Positions 38,897 through 48,510 of a stretch of DNA of 64,000 nt are shown here, in pieces. Source of the DNA: Bordetella parapertussis (lineage in GTDB: Bacteria > Pseudomonadota > Gammaproteobacteria > Burkholderiales > Burkholderiaceae_C); assembly GCA_945870575.1 (NCBI GenBank), contig CAMBSK010000009.1, forward strand, positions 1-64,000, written 5' to 3'. Position 1 is the stretch's first letter, and every line of letters begins with the position of its first letter. The translations under genes and the position numbers were made by a program. Under the pieces are notes generated by a model, which did no database searches, was not told the origin of the DNA, and worked only from the letters and a program-made list of their open reading frames with translations.

Positions 38897-39256
38897 ATGC
38901 CTCGCGTAAAACGTGGTGTGACGGCTCGCGCCAGACACAAAAAAGTTTTAGCCCTTGCAAAAGGATTCCGCGGTCGCCGCGGTAACGTCTATCGCATCGC
39001 CAAAGAAGCGGTGATGAAGGCAGGCCAATACGCCTACCGTGACCGCCGCGCCAAAAAGCGTGTGTTCCGTCAACTGTGGATCGCACGTATCAACGCGGCT
39101 GCGCGTGAATTCGGCATCACCTATAGCCAGTTCGCTAACGGTTTGCGCAAAGCCGCAATTGAGATCGACCGCAAAATGCTGGCCGATTTGGCGGTTCACG
39201 ACAAAGCAGCCTTCGGTCACATTGTTGACCAGGTCAAGGCCAAATTGGCGGCCTGA
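38897..39256 (+). CDS. rplT: 50S ribosomal protein L20
   Basis: 119 residues with the L20 signature [38 protein letters not shown] and [20 protein letters not shown]. An early 23S rRNA-binding assembly protein, and in many bacteria the autogenous repressor of rpmI-rplT. AAGGAG precedes the ATG. Confidence 0.98.
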   Translation: MPRVKRGVTARARHKKVLALAKGFRGRRGNVYRIAKEAVMKAGQYAYRDRRAKKRVFRQLWIARINAAAREFGITYSQFANGLRKAAIEIDRKMLADLAVHDKAAFGHIVDQVKAKLAA

Positions 39257-39359
39257 TCCGGCCTTTAAATTGCCCGTTGCATGACGGGTGATTTGTTGTT
39301 CCCGAGGGGTTGAGGTTTCCAAGCTTCAATCCCTTCTTCATTTGTACCAGAGACATGCC

Positions 39360-40397
39360 ATGAACGAGCTCGATTCCTTGGTGAAACAGGCACAGGATCT
39401 GTTTGCCGGTTGCACTTCACCTGTTGAGCTGGAGAATGCCAAAGCGCAATTCCTGGGCAAAGCAGGACACTTGACCGAGCGTATGAAGGGCTTGGCCAAA
39501 CTCGATATTGAAGCCAAGAAAAGCCAAGGCGCATTGATCAATGCGGCCAAGCAGGCTATTGAATCGGCGTTAAACCATTGCCGCGAACAACTCGCACAAG
39601 CCGAGTTGCAAGCACAGTTGAAGTCTGAAACTTACGATGTGACTTTACCGGGCAACTTACACAGTCAAGGTGGTTTGCATCCTGTTAGCTTGAGCCTAGA
39701 ACGAATAGAACATATTTTCACTTCCATGGGTTTTGAGGTGGCGCAAGGACCTGAAATTGAAACCGACTGGTTCAACTTCACGGCGCTCAATACTCCTGAG
39801 GACCATCCGGCCCGCTCCATGCACGACACGTTTTATGTCGAAGGCGGCTATCTGCTGCGTACCCACACCAGTCCCATGCAAATCCGGCATGCCATGGCAC
39901 ATGTGCAAAAGTACCAAGCACGGATTGATGCCGGGCAAGCGATGCCTGAAATACGTGTGATTGCGCCGGGGCGTACCTACCGTGTAGACAGCGATGCCAC
40001 GCACTCACCCATGTTCCACCAGTGCGAGGGTTTGTGGATAGGCGAGAACATCAGCTTCAAGGACTTGAAAGTGGTGTTCACTGATTTTTGTAAAACCTTT
40101 TTTGAAAACGACGACCTGGTGTTGCGTTTCAGACCGAGTTTTTTCCCGTTCACTGAACCCAGCGCAGAGATAGATATTCAATTTCCAAGCGGCCCCTTGG
40201 CTGGGCGCTGGCTGGAAGTTGCAGGCTCCGGCCAAGTGCACCCGAATGTCGTGCGCAATATGGGACTGGACCCTGAACGATTCATAGGGTTTGCTTTCGG
40301 CATGGGCCCCGACAGGTTGACCATGTTGCGTTACGGCGTGAACGATTTACGGTTGTTTTTCGATGGCGACCTTCGTTTTCTCAGCCAATTTCAATGA
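39360..40397 (+). CDS. pheS: Phenylalanyl-tRNA synthetase alpha subunit
   Basis: The catalytic alpha chain of the alpha2beta2 enzyme, 345 residues. It has an N-terminal coiled-coil arm (residues 1-100). The class II motifs include [42 protein letters not shown] and the ATP-site motif [17 protein letters not shown]. The start at 39360 gives the family N-terminus [12 protein letters not shown]; the open frame extends 24 codons upstream without similarity. pheT follows 18 bases after the stop. Confidence 0.97.
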   Translation: MNELDSLVKQAQDLFAGCTSPVELENAKAQFLGKAGHLTERMKGLAKLDIEAKKSQGALINAAKQAIESALNHCREQLAQAELQAQLKSETYDVTLPGNLHSQGGLHPVSLSLERIEHIFTSMGFEVAQGPEIETDWFNFTALNTPEDHPARSMHDTFYVEGGYLLRTHTSPMQIRHAMAHVQKYQARIDAGQAMPEIRVIAPGRTYRVDSDATHSPMFHQCEGLWIGENISFKDLKVVFTDFCKTFFENDDLVLRFRPSFFPFTEPSAEIDIQFPSGPLAGRWLEVAGSGQVHPNVVRNMGLDPERFIGFAFGMGPDRLTMLRYGVNDLRLFFDGDLRFLSQFQ

Positions 40398-40415
40398 CAT
40401 TCTCAAGGCAAGTTC

Positions 40416-42845
40416 ATGCAGTTTCCTGAATCTTGGTTGCGCGAATTCTGCAACCCACCCATCACTACACAGCAGCTAGCTGATACCTTGACCATGGCCG
40501 GTTTGGAAGTCGAAGAACTGCAAACCGTTGCGCCTTTTTTCAGCCATGTAGTCGTCGGTGAAATTGTGTCGGTTGAACAGCATCCAGATGCAGACCGTTT
40601 GCGCGTGTGCAAAGTCTACATAGGTAAGGAACACACTTTGTCCATCGTCTGCGGTGCGCCGAATGCGCGTGTCGGTATCAAAGTACCTTGTGCACTGGTG
40701 GGAGCAGAGTTGCCGCCCGGGGAAGACGGCAAAGCTTTTCACATCAAGCTGGGCAAATTGCGCGGTGTTGAAAGCCAAGGCATGTTGTGTTCTGCGCGCG
40801 AGTTGAAAATTTCTGAAGACAGCCAAGGTTTGTTGGAGTTAGCAAACGACGCGGTTGCTGGCGTCAATATCCGTGAGCATTTGAACCTTGACGACACATT
40901 GTTCACCCTCAAGCTCACACCGAATCTGGCCCATTGTTTGAGCGTTTATGGCGTGGCGCGTGAAGTGTCCGCGTTGACCGGCACGCTTTTGAAGCAGCAG
41001 GTTTTCACGCCCGTTTCACCCGACATACAAGACGTGTTGCCTGTTGATGTTCAAGCAGATGACTTGTGCGGACGTTTCAGCGGTCGTATCATCCGTGGCT
41101 TAAATACCAACGTCAAAACGCCGCAATGGATGGTGCAGCGCCTGGCGCGTTGCGGCCAGCGCAGTGTCAGCCCCTTGGTTGATATTTCCAACTATGTAAT
41201 GTTTGAGTTCGGCAGACCCACACACATTTTTAATTTGAAAAAAATCCATGGCGGTTTGACAGTACGTTGGGGCAAAAGCGGTGAAACTTTAGAGCTTTTG
41301 AGCGGCCAAACGGTCACGCTTGACGACAAGGTAGGCGTCATCGCAGACGAACAGCAGGTCGAGTCCCTGGCCGGCATCATGGGCGGTGCTGCCACTGCTG
41401 TGTCAGACAGCACCACCGATATTTACCTTGAAGCCGCTTTCTGGTGGCCGACGGCGATAGCCGGCAGATCGCGTCGTTTTAACTTTGCCACCGATGCCGG
41501 ACATCGCTTCGAACGTGGCGTGGATCCGGCTGGCACTGTCGAGCATATTGAACACATCACTACATTGATAACTTCTATTTGTGCAACACCTTCTATGCAA
41601 GTCGGCCCTGTGGACGATCACCTGACAAACATGCCGCAGCCAACACCGGTGACTATGCGCGTGGCCCGGGCCAACAAAGTTCTGGGCACGGACCTGAGTC
41701 AGCAGGCAATGACAGACGCTTTGAAAGGTCTTGGCTTGCAAGTCAAAGAAAACCCCGGCGTGATTGAGGTGATGCCACCAAGCTTTCGTTTTGATTTGAA
41801 GATCGAAGAAGATTTGATTGAAGAAGTGGCTCGCATGTCCGGTTTTGACAACCTGCCATCAACGCCGCCAAGCGCTCCCATCACACCGAAAATCCTGCCT
41901 GAACATCGCCGCAATGTGTTTTCAGTTCGCCGCCATCTGGCTGATCTGGGCTACCAGGAAACCATCAATTTCAGTTTTGTCGATGCCGCCTGGGAACACA
42001 CGCTGGCCGGCATTACAAACCCCTTGCAGTTACTCAATCCGATTGCCAGTCAGATGAGCGTGATGCGTTCATCTTTGATGGCTTCGTTGTTACAAGTTGC
42101 AAAATTTAATTTAGACAGAAAAGCCTCTCGCATCAAAGTGTTTGAAACTGGTCGCGTCTTTAAGCGCGACTCCTCGGTGACGGACAGTTTACAAACCGTG
42201 GCCGGTATCCACCAACCCATGCATCTGGCCGGACTTTCTTATGGGTCTGTTCAACCTTTGGGTTGGAATGCTGACACTGCGCCTGTCGGATTTTTTGATG
42301 TCAAAACAGAGGTCTGCAATTTATTGACTGGTTTACAACCCGTGTTTCATTCGGCTGAACATCCTGCTTTGCACCCCGGACGCTGTGCCCGCATAGAACA
42401 CCAGGGCCAAACCATAGGCTGGCTGGGTGAGTTGCACCCTAAATGGCGGCAGCAGTGGAATTTTGCTCAGGCCCCTGTGTTGTTTGAATTGACCTTGGAC
42501 GCCTTGCTGGAGCATCCCTTGCCGCACCCTCAAACCGTCTCCAGATTGCATCCGGTCGAGCGGGACCTGGCCATCGTTGTGAACGAGACGGTGACCCATG
42601 ATGCTCTCATGCAATGCATACACAGCACAGCTGAGGCTACCGCTGTGGAGCGTGTTGTGTTGTTTGATGTATACCGTCCGCAAAAACCTGATGCCACGGT
42701 ATCAGCCGGTGAGAAAAGCATGGCGGTTCGACTGTTCCTGCAAAGCAAGGATGAGAACACTATGACAGAATCGCAAATCGAAGCGATCATCCAAGCCATA
42801 GTTGAGCAATTGACCCGTAAGCTACAGGCCAGACTGCGTACTTGA
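40416..42845 (+). CDS. pheT: Phenylalanyl-tRNA synthetase beta subunit
   Basis: The beta chain, 809 residues. It begins [15 protein letters not shown], with an N-terminal tRNA-binding EMAP/OB domain ([23 protein letters not shown]). The B3/B4 editing domain clears Tyr-tRNA(Phe), B5 follows, and a catalytic-like core precedes a C-terminal FDX anticodon-recognition domain ([13 protein letters not shown]). The next gene, ihfA, starts 13 bases downstream. Confidence 0.97.
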   Translation: MQFPESWLREFCNPPITTQQLADTLTMAGLEVEELQTVAPFFSHVVVGEIVSVEQHPDADRLRVCKVYIGKEHTLSIVCGAPNARVGIKVPCALVGAELPPGEDGKAFHIKLGKLRGVESQGMLCSARELKISEDSQGLLELANDAVAGVNIREHLNLDDTLFTLKLTPNLAHCLSVYGVAREVSALTGTLLKQQVFTPVSPDIQDVLPVDVQADDLCGRFSGRIIRGLNTNVKTPQWMVQRLARCGQRSVSPLVDISNYVMFEFGRPTHIFNLKKIHGGLTVRWGKSGETLELLSGQTVTLDDKVGVIADEQQVESLAGIMGGAATAVSDSTTDIYLEAAFWWPTAIAGRSRRFNFATDAGHRFERGVDPAGTVEHIEHITTLITSICATPSMQVGPVDDHLTNMPQPTPVTMRVARANKVLGTDLSQQAMTDALKGLGLQVKENPGVIEVMPPSFRFDLKIEEDLIEEVARMSGFDNLPSTPPSAPITPKILPEHRRNVFSVRRHLADLGYQETINFSFVDAAWEHTLAGITNPLQLLNPIASQMSVMRSSLMASLLQVAKFNLDRKASRIKVFETGRVFKRDSSVTDSLQTVAGIHQPMHLAGLSYGSVQPLGWNADTAPVGFFDVKTEVCNLLTGLQPVFHSAEHPALHPGRCARIEHQGQTIGWLGELHPKWRQQWNFAQAPVLFELTLDALLEHPLPHPQTVSRLHPVERDLAIVVNETVTHDALMQCIHSTAEATAVERVVLFDVYRPQKPDATVSAGEKSMAVRLFLQSKDENTMTESQIEAIIQAIVEQLTRKLQARLRT

Positions 42846-42858
42846 AGGAGCGTTATCC

Positions 42859-43191
42859 ATGAACCTGTCATTTGAAAGCCTGGAAACTCCGGCATTGACC
42901 AAAGCCCAATTGGCTGAATTATTGTTTCAGCAAATCGGTTTGAATAAGCGCGAGTCCAAGGACATGATCGACGCATTTTTTGATTTGATCTCAAAAAAGC
43001 TAGTGGCTGGTGAGGACGTCAAGATTTCCGGTTTCGGTAATTTCCAGATCCGTACCAAAGCACCGAGACCCGGTCGCAATCCGCGCACCGGTGAGGCTAT
43101 TCCTATACAGGGTAGACGCGTGGTGACTTTTCATGCCAGCCAAAAGCTCAAAGAACAAATTCAAGGCTTGACCGCAGCTGCGTCTGATTAA
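42859..43191 (+). CDS. ihfA: Integration host factor alpha subunit
   Basis: A sequence-specific DNA-bending protein, 110 residues. [28 protein letters not shown] and the beta-arm [21 protein letters not shown] mark it as IHF alpha. Its place right after pheT is the conserved location. The N-terminus is about 10 residues longer than in E. coli. AAGGAG precedes the ATG. Confidence 0.96.
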   Translation: MNLSFESLETPALTKAQLAELLFQQIGLNKRESKDMIDAFFDLISKKLVAGEDVKISGFGNFQIRTKAPRPGRNPRTGEAIPIQGRRVVTFHASQKLKEQIQGLTAAASD

Positions 43192-43366
43192 GCAAACTTA
43201 ATTTTTCATTTTTGTTGGGTCTCACCATGAAGCATCTGCGGTAATTGTGCAAATGTTGGAGGATTGCCCTTTAATTGACTATTTTTTTCTGTTTTTATGT
43301 CGATATGCTTTGAATGACTCCGGTCTTCGTGTAACCTCTATAACCCGCTTCTAACTGATTGTTTTC

Positions 43367-43810
43367 ATGGAGAATTCTCTCCCTTCCATTCCAGCAAAAC
43401 GCTACTTCACCATCGGTGAAGTCAGCGAGCTATGCGGCGTCAAACCGCATGTTTTGCGCTATTGGGAACAGGAATTCACGCAGCTGCGTCCCATGAAAAG
43501 ACGCGGCAATCGCCGCTATTACCAGCACCATGAAGTGTTGATGATCCGCAGAATCCGGGATCTGCTTTATGAGCAAGGTTTCACTATCATCGGTGCACGC
43601 AATAAATTGCAGGAACTGGTTCAACACGAACGTGACAAAAAACGCTCTGGTGAAGTCATGTTGGCCGGGCTTGAAGTGCTTGAAGAAAATTTGCCTTTAG
43701 ACGAAGGTAAAAATGAAGATCCTTGGGTCGGCAGTTTGTCCGGCAATGACGCCAGCAAATTACAGTTGCTACGACAGGAATTGTTCGAAATACGCGGCTT
43801 GCTCGATTAA
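43367..43810 (+). CDS. MerR-family transcriptional regulator
   Basis: 147 residues. A winged helix-turn-helix at the N-terminus (YFTIGEVSELCGVKPHVLRYWEQEF, then RRYYQHHEVLMIRRIRDLLYEQGF) is followed by a short coiled coil. No metal-binding cysteines are present, so it is not a metal-sensing MerR. This uncharacterised regulator follows ihfA in many beta- and gammaproteobacteria; its targets are unknown. It is separated from ihfA by 175 bases in which no clear promoter or structure was found. Confidence 0.9.
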   Translation: MENSLPSIPAKRYFTIGEVSELCGVKPHVLRYWEQEFTQLRPMKRRGNRRYYQHHEVLMIRRIRDLLYEQGFTIIGARNKLQELVQHERDKKRSGEVMLAGLEVLEENLPLDEGKNEDPWVGSLSGNDASKLQLLRQELFEIRGLLD

Positions 43811-43828
43811 GTTCTGCTCAAGCATGGC

Positions 43829-43834
43829 TATAAT
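43829..43834 (+). promoter_or_regulatory. -10 hexamer of tRNA-Pro
   Basis: A perfect TATAAT lies 8 bases before the tRNA-Pro gene. No convincing -35 hexamer was found. Confidence 0.5.
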
Positions 43835-43842
43835 GGTTTGAA

Positions 43843-43919
43843 CGGCGTGTAGCGCAGCCTGGTAGCGCACTTGCATGGGGTGCAAGGGGTCGCGAGTTCG
43901 AATCCCGCCACGCCGACCA
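43843..43919 (+). tRNA. tRNA-Pro (anticodon GGG)
   Basis: The acceptor CGGCGTG (43843-43849) pairs with CACGCCG (43909-43915). The anticodon stem CTTGC/GCAAG encloses ATGGGGT, giving anticodon GGG. The T arm has GTTCGAATC; discriminator A plus encoded CCA end at 43919. A terminator follows. Confidence 0.97.
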
Positions 43920-43926
43920 AACATTC

Positions 43927-43960
43927 AGGGTTAGTTCTCACAAAGAACTAGCCCTTTTTT
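43927..43960 (+). terminator. Intrinsic terminator after tRNA-Pro
   Basis: A 12-bp stem (one G-T pair), AGGGTTAGTTCT (43927-43938) with AGAACTAGCCCT (43944-43955), is followed by TTTTT. Confidence 0.92.
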
Positions 43961-43989
43961 GTATCAACCATTTTTTGATCGACTGCTCA

Positions 43990-44367
43990 ATGAAAAAACT
44001 CGTGTTTCTCGCTGCTTTTCTTTGTGTCTCAGCCCAGGCTGAATGGCAATTGATTCATACCGAACAGGGCAACTCTAGGTTCTTTATAGACTTAGAAACC
44101 GTCACGGTTGTTGATACTTACAAACGCATCTGGGTGTTGAACGATCTTGGTAAAGCCAATGATCAAGGCGTCATGTCATTCCGTTCAGTTGAGGAATACG
44201 ATTGCCCTCAAGTCAAGGGAAGAGTCATGCAAATCGCCGCCTTTACCGCCGAAATGGCCGGCGGCGAAATACTTGCCAGGGGTAATGGCAACGGTAATTG
44301 GATACAGCCTGAAAGCGGAACATTGGATGAAAAAATTATGCAAAAAGTTTGTGCCCTTACCAAATAA
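43990..44367 (+). CDS. Secreted surface-adhesin E-like protein
   Basis: A 125-residue exported protein. The signal peptide MKKLVFLAAFLCVSAQA is cleaved before EWQLIHTEQGNSRFFIDLET. The mature part resembles the adhesin-E domain of Haemophilus protein E: it begins with Trp, a short Asp-rich turn and FIDLETV, then RIWVLNDL and a pair of cysteines (YDCPQ and KVCAL). Such small periplasmic or surface proteins are common in Betaproteobacteria and mostly uncharacterised; an adhesive role is not shown here. The ATG at 43990 is preferred over a TTG at 43975. A paralogue is encoded at 49592. Confidence 0.75.
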   Translation: MKKLVFLAAFLCVSAQAEWQLIHTEQGNSRFFIDLETVTVVDTYKRIWVLNDLGKANDQGVMSFRSVEEYDCPQVKGRVMQIAAFTAEMAGGEILARGNGNGNWIQPESGTLDEKIMQKVCALTK

Positions 44368-44424
44368 ACCACAAGTTTAAATTTATTGCATTTGATGGTT
44401 TTAAACAATAACAGGATGTGAAGT

Positions 44425-44976
44425 ATGGGTGTGATGGTTTGTCAGAAATGCGGTTTGCCAGACAGCAGCCCCAAGCCGTTTAGATGTTCAAAATGCGGTG
44501 CAAAAGATTTTTACGAATCATCCCCGTCTGCTTTTGCCCCAAAGAAAACTGAAGCTAGTTTTTCCGCTCCAGCTACCACGGCCCAAGAGAAAACCAGCGC
44601 ATCTGCGGAAGCTGTCAATGCTGTCACTTTGTTTGATAAGTATGGCGGCGTGCCGACCATTGCCAAATTGGTGCGTTCTTTTCACAAAGAAATCATGCTC
44701 AGGCCGCATCTTGCTGCTTACTTTGATGGAATTGACCTTGAGCATCTGGCCGAGCACACGGTCAAATACATTGCCTATGTCATGGGTAAACCCGCAGAAA
44801 TCTATACCGGACGCGACATGTACACTGCCCATGCCAAGCATCACATCCACGGCATTCACTTTGACGAAGTGACAGATGTATTGAAAGATACCCTGACCCA
44901 TGCCGGCGTGGCTAAGGCTGATATTGATACCATCATGAATCGGGTAGAAGGTTTGCGGGAAATGATCATTGTTTAA
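44425..44976 (+). CDS. Truncated hemoglobin (group 1) with N-terminal zinc ribbon
   Basis: A 183-residue two-part protein. Residues 6-24 hold a CxxC-x11-CxxC zinc ribbon (Cys6, Cys9, Cys21, Cys24). A Ser/Ala/Thr linker at about 28-66 leads to a group 1 truncated globin fold at about 67-183. The proximal haem ligand is His136 in TAHAKHHI, matching the F8 His of mycobacterial HbN. The distal side differs: B10, normally Tyr, is His87 (SFHKEIM), and E11, often Gln, is Thr112; E7 is Leu108. Family members bind oxygen or NO. The ribbon suggests an additional binding partner. A GGA ribosome site precedes the ATG, and the next gene starts 16 bases downstream. Confidence 0.85.
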   Translation: MGVMVCQKCGLPDSSPKPFRCSKCGAKDFYESSPSAFAPKKTEASFSAPATTAQEKTSASAEAVNAVTLFDKYGGVPTIAKLVRSFHKEIMLRPHLAAYFDGIDLEHLAEHTVKYIAYVMGKPAEIYTGRDMYTAHAKHHIHGIHFDEVTDVLKDTLTHAGVAKADIDTIMNRVEGLREMIIV

Positions 44977-44992
44977 CTCTGAAAGGGTATTT

Positions 44993-45463
44993 GTGAATAC
45001 TGTCTTCAAGGCGGAAAGACAAGACAGCCCACATATTCAGTGGCACAAAACACCTGCGAGCCTGTCATTCAATCAACTTGCTTTGCGTTACGTAGCCAGT
45101 CTTTCTATTGAAAGGCGAGCAACTCAGATTCACACCCGCATTAATCACTTGAGTTATCCGCTGCTGGGCTTTTTCGGCGAATACAGGATTGAAAATATAT
45201 CTGCGCAAAGCGTTCGCAAATTCGTTTTTCGCTTGCAGGAAAACGGTTTGCATGAGAAGAAAATTGATGCTTGTCTGGTGACTTTTCGTGCTTGTATGAA
45301 ATATGCAGTCTCACAAAATTGGCCGGTTGATCAGCGCTTGACCCGACCTTTGGCCAGCTTCGATGAAGCATTGATGCCGGGTAAACCTGTCATGAGCGCC
45401 ATCGAGTTCCATGATCTGTACCAGGAGTTGGTGCAGGACATGTCCGGCGATATGTTTCACTGA
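44993..45463 (+). CDS. Orphan recombinase core-binding (SAM-like) domain protein
   Basis: 156 residues from a GTG at 44993, which has AAAGG six bases upstream. Residues ~30-125 resemble the N-terminal core-binding domain of tyrosine recombinases: LSFNQLALRYVASLSIERRATQIHTR, LLGFFGEYRIENISAQSVRKF, and ACLVTFRACMKYAVSQNWPVD. The protein stops soon after SAIEFHDLYQEL, where the catalytic domain would begin. No catalytic Arg-His-Tyr residues follow in any frame, because the convergent SDR gene occupies the next stretch. It is either an integrase remnant or a domesticated DNA-binding protein. It probably shares a transcript with the globin gene. Confidence 0.6.
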   Translation: MNTVFKAERQDSPHIQWHKTPASLSFNQLALRYVASLSIERRATQIHTRINHLSYPLLGFFGEYRIENISAQSVRKFVFRLQENGLHEKKIDACLVTFRACMKYAVSQNWPVDQRLTRPLASFDEALMPGKPVMSAIEFHDLYQELVQDMSGDMFH

Positions 45464-46221
45464 GCCTTTGGCACCCCGCCGTAGGTTTGCCAAGTTGAAC
45501 CTGCCAGCCAACCTGCATCCACAGGCAGATTGATACCGGTGATGGCAGTGGCCTCCGGTGAAAGTAAAAATGCCACGCCTACCGCCACCTCGTGAGGTTC
45601 AACCAAGCGGCCCATCGCTGCTTGCGATATTAAATCCTGCGGATCCCGGTCGCCCCGGTCGATAGCAGCTTGCAAAGCCTCGGTGCGGGTGTAGCCCGGC
45701 GAGAGTGCATTGATGCGCACGCCGGTGCGTCCCCATTCGGCGGCCAGGCCTGCTGTCATAGAAATTACCGCGGCCTTGGCCGGGGCATACGCATGCAGCG
45801 GGTTGGAACGCATGCCTGCAATAGAGGCAATGTTGACAATAGCGCCATTTTTACGTTTGACCATGGCAGTGCCAAATACGGCGCAGCATAAATACGTGCC
45901 GCGAAAGTCCACATTCAATACGCGCTCCCACTCATCCATGCTCAGTCTGTCTGGCGGCAAACGGTTTTGCAAAATACCTGCGCTGTTGACCAGCGCGTTC
46001 ACCGGGCCGTATTCAGCTTCGATTTTTTCGAGGCTCGCTTTCACAGCGGCTTCGTCGGTCACATCGCAGGCTATAAAGCCGAGAGCCCTGGGATCTACAG
46101 AGGCCGGATCGGGTAAATCCATCACTACCACCTGGTGGCCTTTGTCGATCAGGTATTTGACGCAAGCCGCGCCGATACCGCTTGCGCCGCCGGTCACTAA
46201 AGTCACAGAAGTTGTTTTCAT
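45457..46221 (-). CDS. Short-chain dehydrogenase/reductase
   Basis: A classical SDR of 254 residues. The NAD(P) motif is TGGASGIG at the N-terminus, NSAG follows, and the catalytic Ser (NIASIAG) and Tyr-x3-Lys (YAPAKAAV) are present. A C-terminal GINLPVDAGW closes the fold. The start ATGAAAACA at 46221 is preferred to an upstream ATG at 46254 that would overlap the preceding gene. The substrate is unknown. It follows the PEBP-like gene by 13 bases and overlaps the orphan recombinase gene by 7 bases tail to tail. Confidence 0.85.
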   Translation of the reverse strand: MKTTSVTLVTGGASGIGAACVKYLIDKGHQVVVMDLPDPASVDPRALGFIACDVTDEAAVKASLEKIEAEYGPVNALVNSAGILQNRLPPDRLSMDEWERVLNVDFRGTYLCCAVFGTAMVKRKNGAIVNIASIAGMRSNPLHAYAPAKAAVISMTAGLAAEWGRTGVRINALSPGYTRTEALQAAIDRGDRDPQDLISQAAMGRLVEPHEVAVGVAFLLSPEATAITGINLPVDAGWLAGSTWQTYGGVPKAQ

Positions 46222-46234
46222 GAGGTTGAATAAA

Positions 46235-46669
46235 TTATTGGTTGCCGATGACACCTTGCAGTATCACAAATTTTGCGGAGAAGGGCGCCTTGGCTGAAGC
46301 GCTTGCGAGGGTTTTGTTGTCGGCGTTTAGCGCTGACACATTGAACTGGTATTCGTGTCCAAGCGTGGTGAAATTTTCAGGGCAAGGGCCTTTGTACTTG
46401 TCCAGGCTGCCGGCGATGACCAGGAATTCTGCGGGAAAGCCTTCGGGCTTGACCAGTTCACCGCCACCGTGGTCATGCTTGTTGTTATCCAGATCGATCA
46501 TTTGAATTTGCAGACTGGTGGTGCCGGGCGGGATGTTTTTCAATTTCAGTGCAGGCGATGTGTTATTGCAATGGTTAGACATCAGCCAGCGAAAATCGAC
46601 TTGCAAATTGGCTTGCGCACTGACGGAGCCTGTCAGACCAACGAGCAATGCGCTGATAAACCATTTCAT
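46235..46669 (-). CDS. Secreted PEBP/YbhB-like protein
   Basis: 144 residues with a signal peptide (MKWFISALLVGLTGSVSAQA). The mature part carries TSPALKLKNIPPGTTSLQIQM and DLDNNKHDHGGGELV, which resemble the ligand-binding site of phosphatidylethanolamine-binding (Raf kinase inhibitor-like) proteins. Two cysteines (HCNNTS and GPCPEN) could form a disulfide in the periplasm. The ligand is unknown. AGGAG precedes the ATG. It is probably co-transcribed with the SDR gene. Confidence 0.72.
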   Translation of the reverse strand: MKWFISALLVGLTGSVSAQANLQVDFRWLMSNHCNNTSPALKLKNIPPGTTSLQIQMIDLDNNKHDHGGGELVKPEGFPAEFLVIAGSLDKYKGPCPENFTTLGHEYQFNVSALNADNKTLASASAKAPFSAKFVILQGVIGNQ

Positions 46670-46791
46670 GACAGGCTCCTAGAAAATATACTGACTCACT
46701 TTATCACCCGTGCGTCTGCTCAACCGACAGGCAACCCTGTGAGTTGCCTTATAAACGCCAGGCCGATGGTTCTGAGCGGGTGGCCTGTCGT

Positions 46792-46811
46792 AAAATAAAT
46801 ATCTTTATTTT
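46792..46811 (+). promoter_or_regulatory. AT-only inverted repeat in the fhs leader
   Basis: AAAATAAA-TATC-TTTATTTT lies 16 bases before the fhs ATG. It may be part of the promoter or a weak leader hairpin. Nothing else was recognised in the 158-base gap. Confidence 0.3.
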
Positions 46812-46827
46812 TTACCTGAGATAAACC

Positions 46828-48501
46828 ATGAAAAGTGACATCGAGATCGCTCAACATGCCAGCCTCAAGCGCATTCCCGAGCTGGTCAAAAACTACTTGG
46901 GCATCGCCGATGACCATTTGTACGCCTATGGACATCACAAAGCTAAGTTGTCTTTGAAGTACATCGCCGGTCTGCCGGCCAAAAAAGACAGCAAATTGAT
47001 TCTGGTGACTGCCATTTCACCCACGCCGGCCGGGGAGGGGAAGACCACTACCACCGTCGGTCTGGGCGACGCGCTTTGCAAAATTGGTAAGAAAAGTTTG
47101 ATTTGTTTGCGCGAACCCTCGCTGGGGCCGGTCTTCGGCATGAAGGGCGGCGCCACCGGCGGGGGCATGGCGCAAGTCGTGCCCATGGAAGACATTAACC
47201 TGCATTTCACCGGCGATTTTGGCGCCATCGGTTTGGCGCATAACCTGTTGGCAGCCATGTTGGACAACCATATCCACCATGGCAACATATTAAAGATCGA
47301 CACCCGGCGTATCGCTTGGAAGCGCGTCATGGACATGAATGACCGTGCTTTGCGCCAAATGGTGGTCGGTCTGGGCGGCACTGCGAACGGCGTGCCTCGC
47401 GAAGATGGTTTTGACATCGTGGTGGCGTCAGAGGTCATGGCTATTTTCTGTCTGGCCACCAGCTTGGCCGATTTAAAAACCCGCCTGGGACGCATTGTGG
47501 TTGCCTACAACACTGACGGCGCACCCGTGCTTGCCTCGGATTTGCAGGCTCAAGGTGCGATGACCGCATTGCTTAAGGACGCCTTGGCCCCGAATCTGGC
47601 GCAAACGCTGGAGAACAATCTGGCGTTTATCCACGGCGGTCCGTTTGCCAACATCGCTCACGGTTGTAACTCGGTGATTGCCACCAGCACAGCAGCCAAA
47701 TTGGCTGACTATGTGGTGACTGAAGCGGGTTTCGGCGCAGACCTGGGTGCTGAAAAGTTCATAGATATCAAATGCCGCAAAGCTGGATTGCAGCCCTCAG
47801 CGGTGGTGCTGGTGGCTACAGTAAGGGCACTCAAATACCACGGCGGCGTGGCGGTCAAGGACCTGGGTTCGGAAAACATTCCTGCTCTTGAAAAAGGCAT
47901 GGTGAATTTGGAGCGTCACCTGCACAACATCCGCCAGCATTTCGGTTTGCCTTGTGTGGTTGCCATTAACCACCGCACCGAAGACACAGCAGCCGAAATC
48001 GCCGTTCTGGAAAAAGCCTGTGCGGTTTACGGGGCGCAAGTGGTGGTGGCCAGGCATTGGGCGCAGGGCGGTGCAGGTGCGGTTGATCTGGCGCATGCCG
48101 TGGTGGCCTTGTGTGAGCAAGCTAACCAATTTCAATTTGCCTACGACGAGCAGCAAAGCCTGTGGCAAAAGGCCGAAACACTGGCGCGAAAAATTTACGG
48201 TGCTCAAGGTATTTCTGCCGATGCCAAGGCCAAGACTTTGATAGATAAATTGCAAGAGCAGGGCTACGGTCATTACCCGATTTGCATCGCCAAAACCCAG
48301 TATTCGTTCTCTACAGATCCCAAAGCGTTGGGTGCGCCCAGCGGACACACTTTGCACATTCGAGAAGTGCGGCTTGCCGCAGGGGCGGAGTTCGTCGTCA
48401 TGGTCTGCGGAGATGTGATGACCATGCCCGGTTTGCCCAAGGTTCCTTCTGCCCATGCCATCGATGTCGATGACAGTGGAAATATCGTCGGTTTATTCTG
48501 A
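46828..48501 (+). CDS. fhs: Formate--tetrahydrofolate ligase
   Basis: ATP-dependent synthesis of 10-formyltetrahydrofolate from formate, feeding one-carbon units into purines and formyl-Met-tRNA. It has 557 residues. The P-loop is [20 protein letters not shown]. Typical segments are [37 protein letters not shown], and the C-terminal [17 protein letters not shown]. The gene is monocistronic with respect to folD, which is not in the window. The peroxidase gene starts 9 bases after its stop. Confidence 0.97.
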   Translation: MKSDIEIAQHASLKRIPELVKNYLGIADDHLYAYGHHKAKLSLKYIAGLPAKKDSKLILVTAISPTPAGEGKTTTTVGLGDALCKIGKKSLICLREPSLGPVFGMKGGATGGGMAQVVPMEDINLHFTGDFGAIGLAHNLLAAMLDNHIHHGNILKIDTRRIAWKRVMDMNDRALRQMVVGLGGTANGVPREDGFDIVVASEVMAIFCLATSLADLKTRLGRIVVAYNTDGAPVLASDLQAQGAMTALLKDALAPNLAQTLENNLAFIHGGPFANIAHGCNSVIATSTAAKLADYVVTEAGFGADLGAEKFIDIKCRKAGLQPSAVVLVATVRALKYHGGVAVKDLGSENIPALEKGMVNLERHLHNIRQHFGLPCVVAINHRTEDTAAEIAVLEKACAVYGAQVVVARHWAQGGAGAVDLAHAVVALCEQANQFQFAYDEQQSLWQKAETLARKIYGAQGISADAKAKTLIDKLQEQGYGHYPICIAKTQYSFSTDPKALGAPSGHTLHIREVRLAAGAEFVVMVCGDVMTMPGLPKVPSAHAIDVDDSGNIVGLF

Positions 48502-48510
48502 AAGACTTAC

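Noticed and set aside
39257..39359. Possible pheST attenuator: small hairpin CCCGT/ACGGG and mini-[13 protein letters not shown] from 39281
   Set aside because: Only one Phe codon, no antiterminator pairing found, and a weak T-tract; not a credible attenuation leader.
43275..43309. TTGACT and TATGCT upstream of the MerR-family gene as a promoter
   Set aside because: The spacing is 23 bases, too long for a standard sigma-70 promoter.
43907..45583. GCCACGCCGACC at the tRNA-Pro 3' end and GCCACGCCTACC at 45572, flanking the globin and recombinase-like genes, as possible att repeats
   Set aside because: Only 12 bases with one mismatch, and the second copy is in-frame coding sequence of the SDR gene. 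Chance is likely without a longer repeat.
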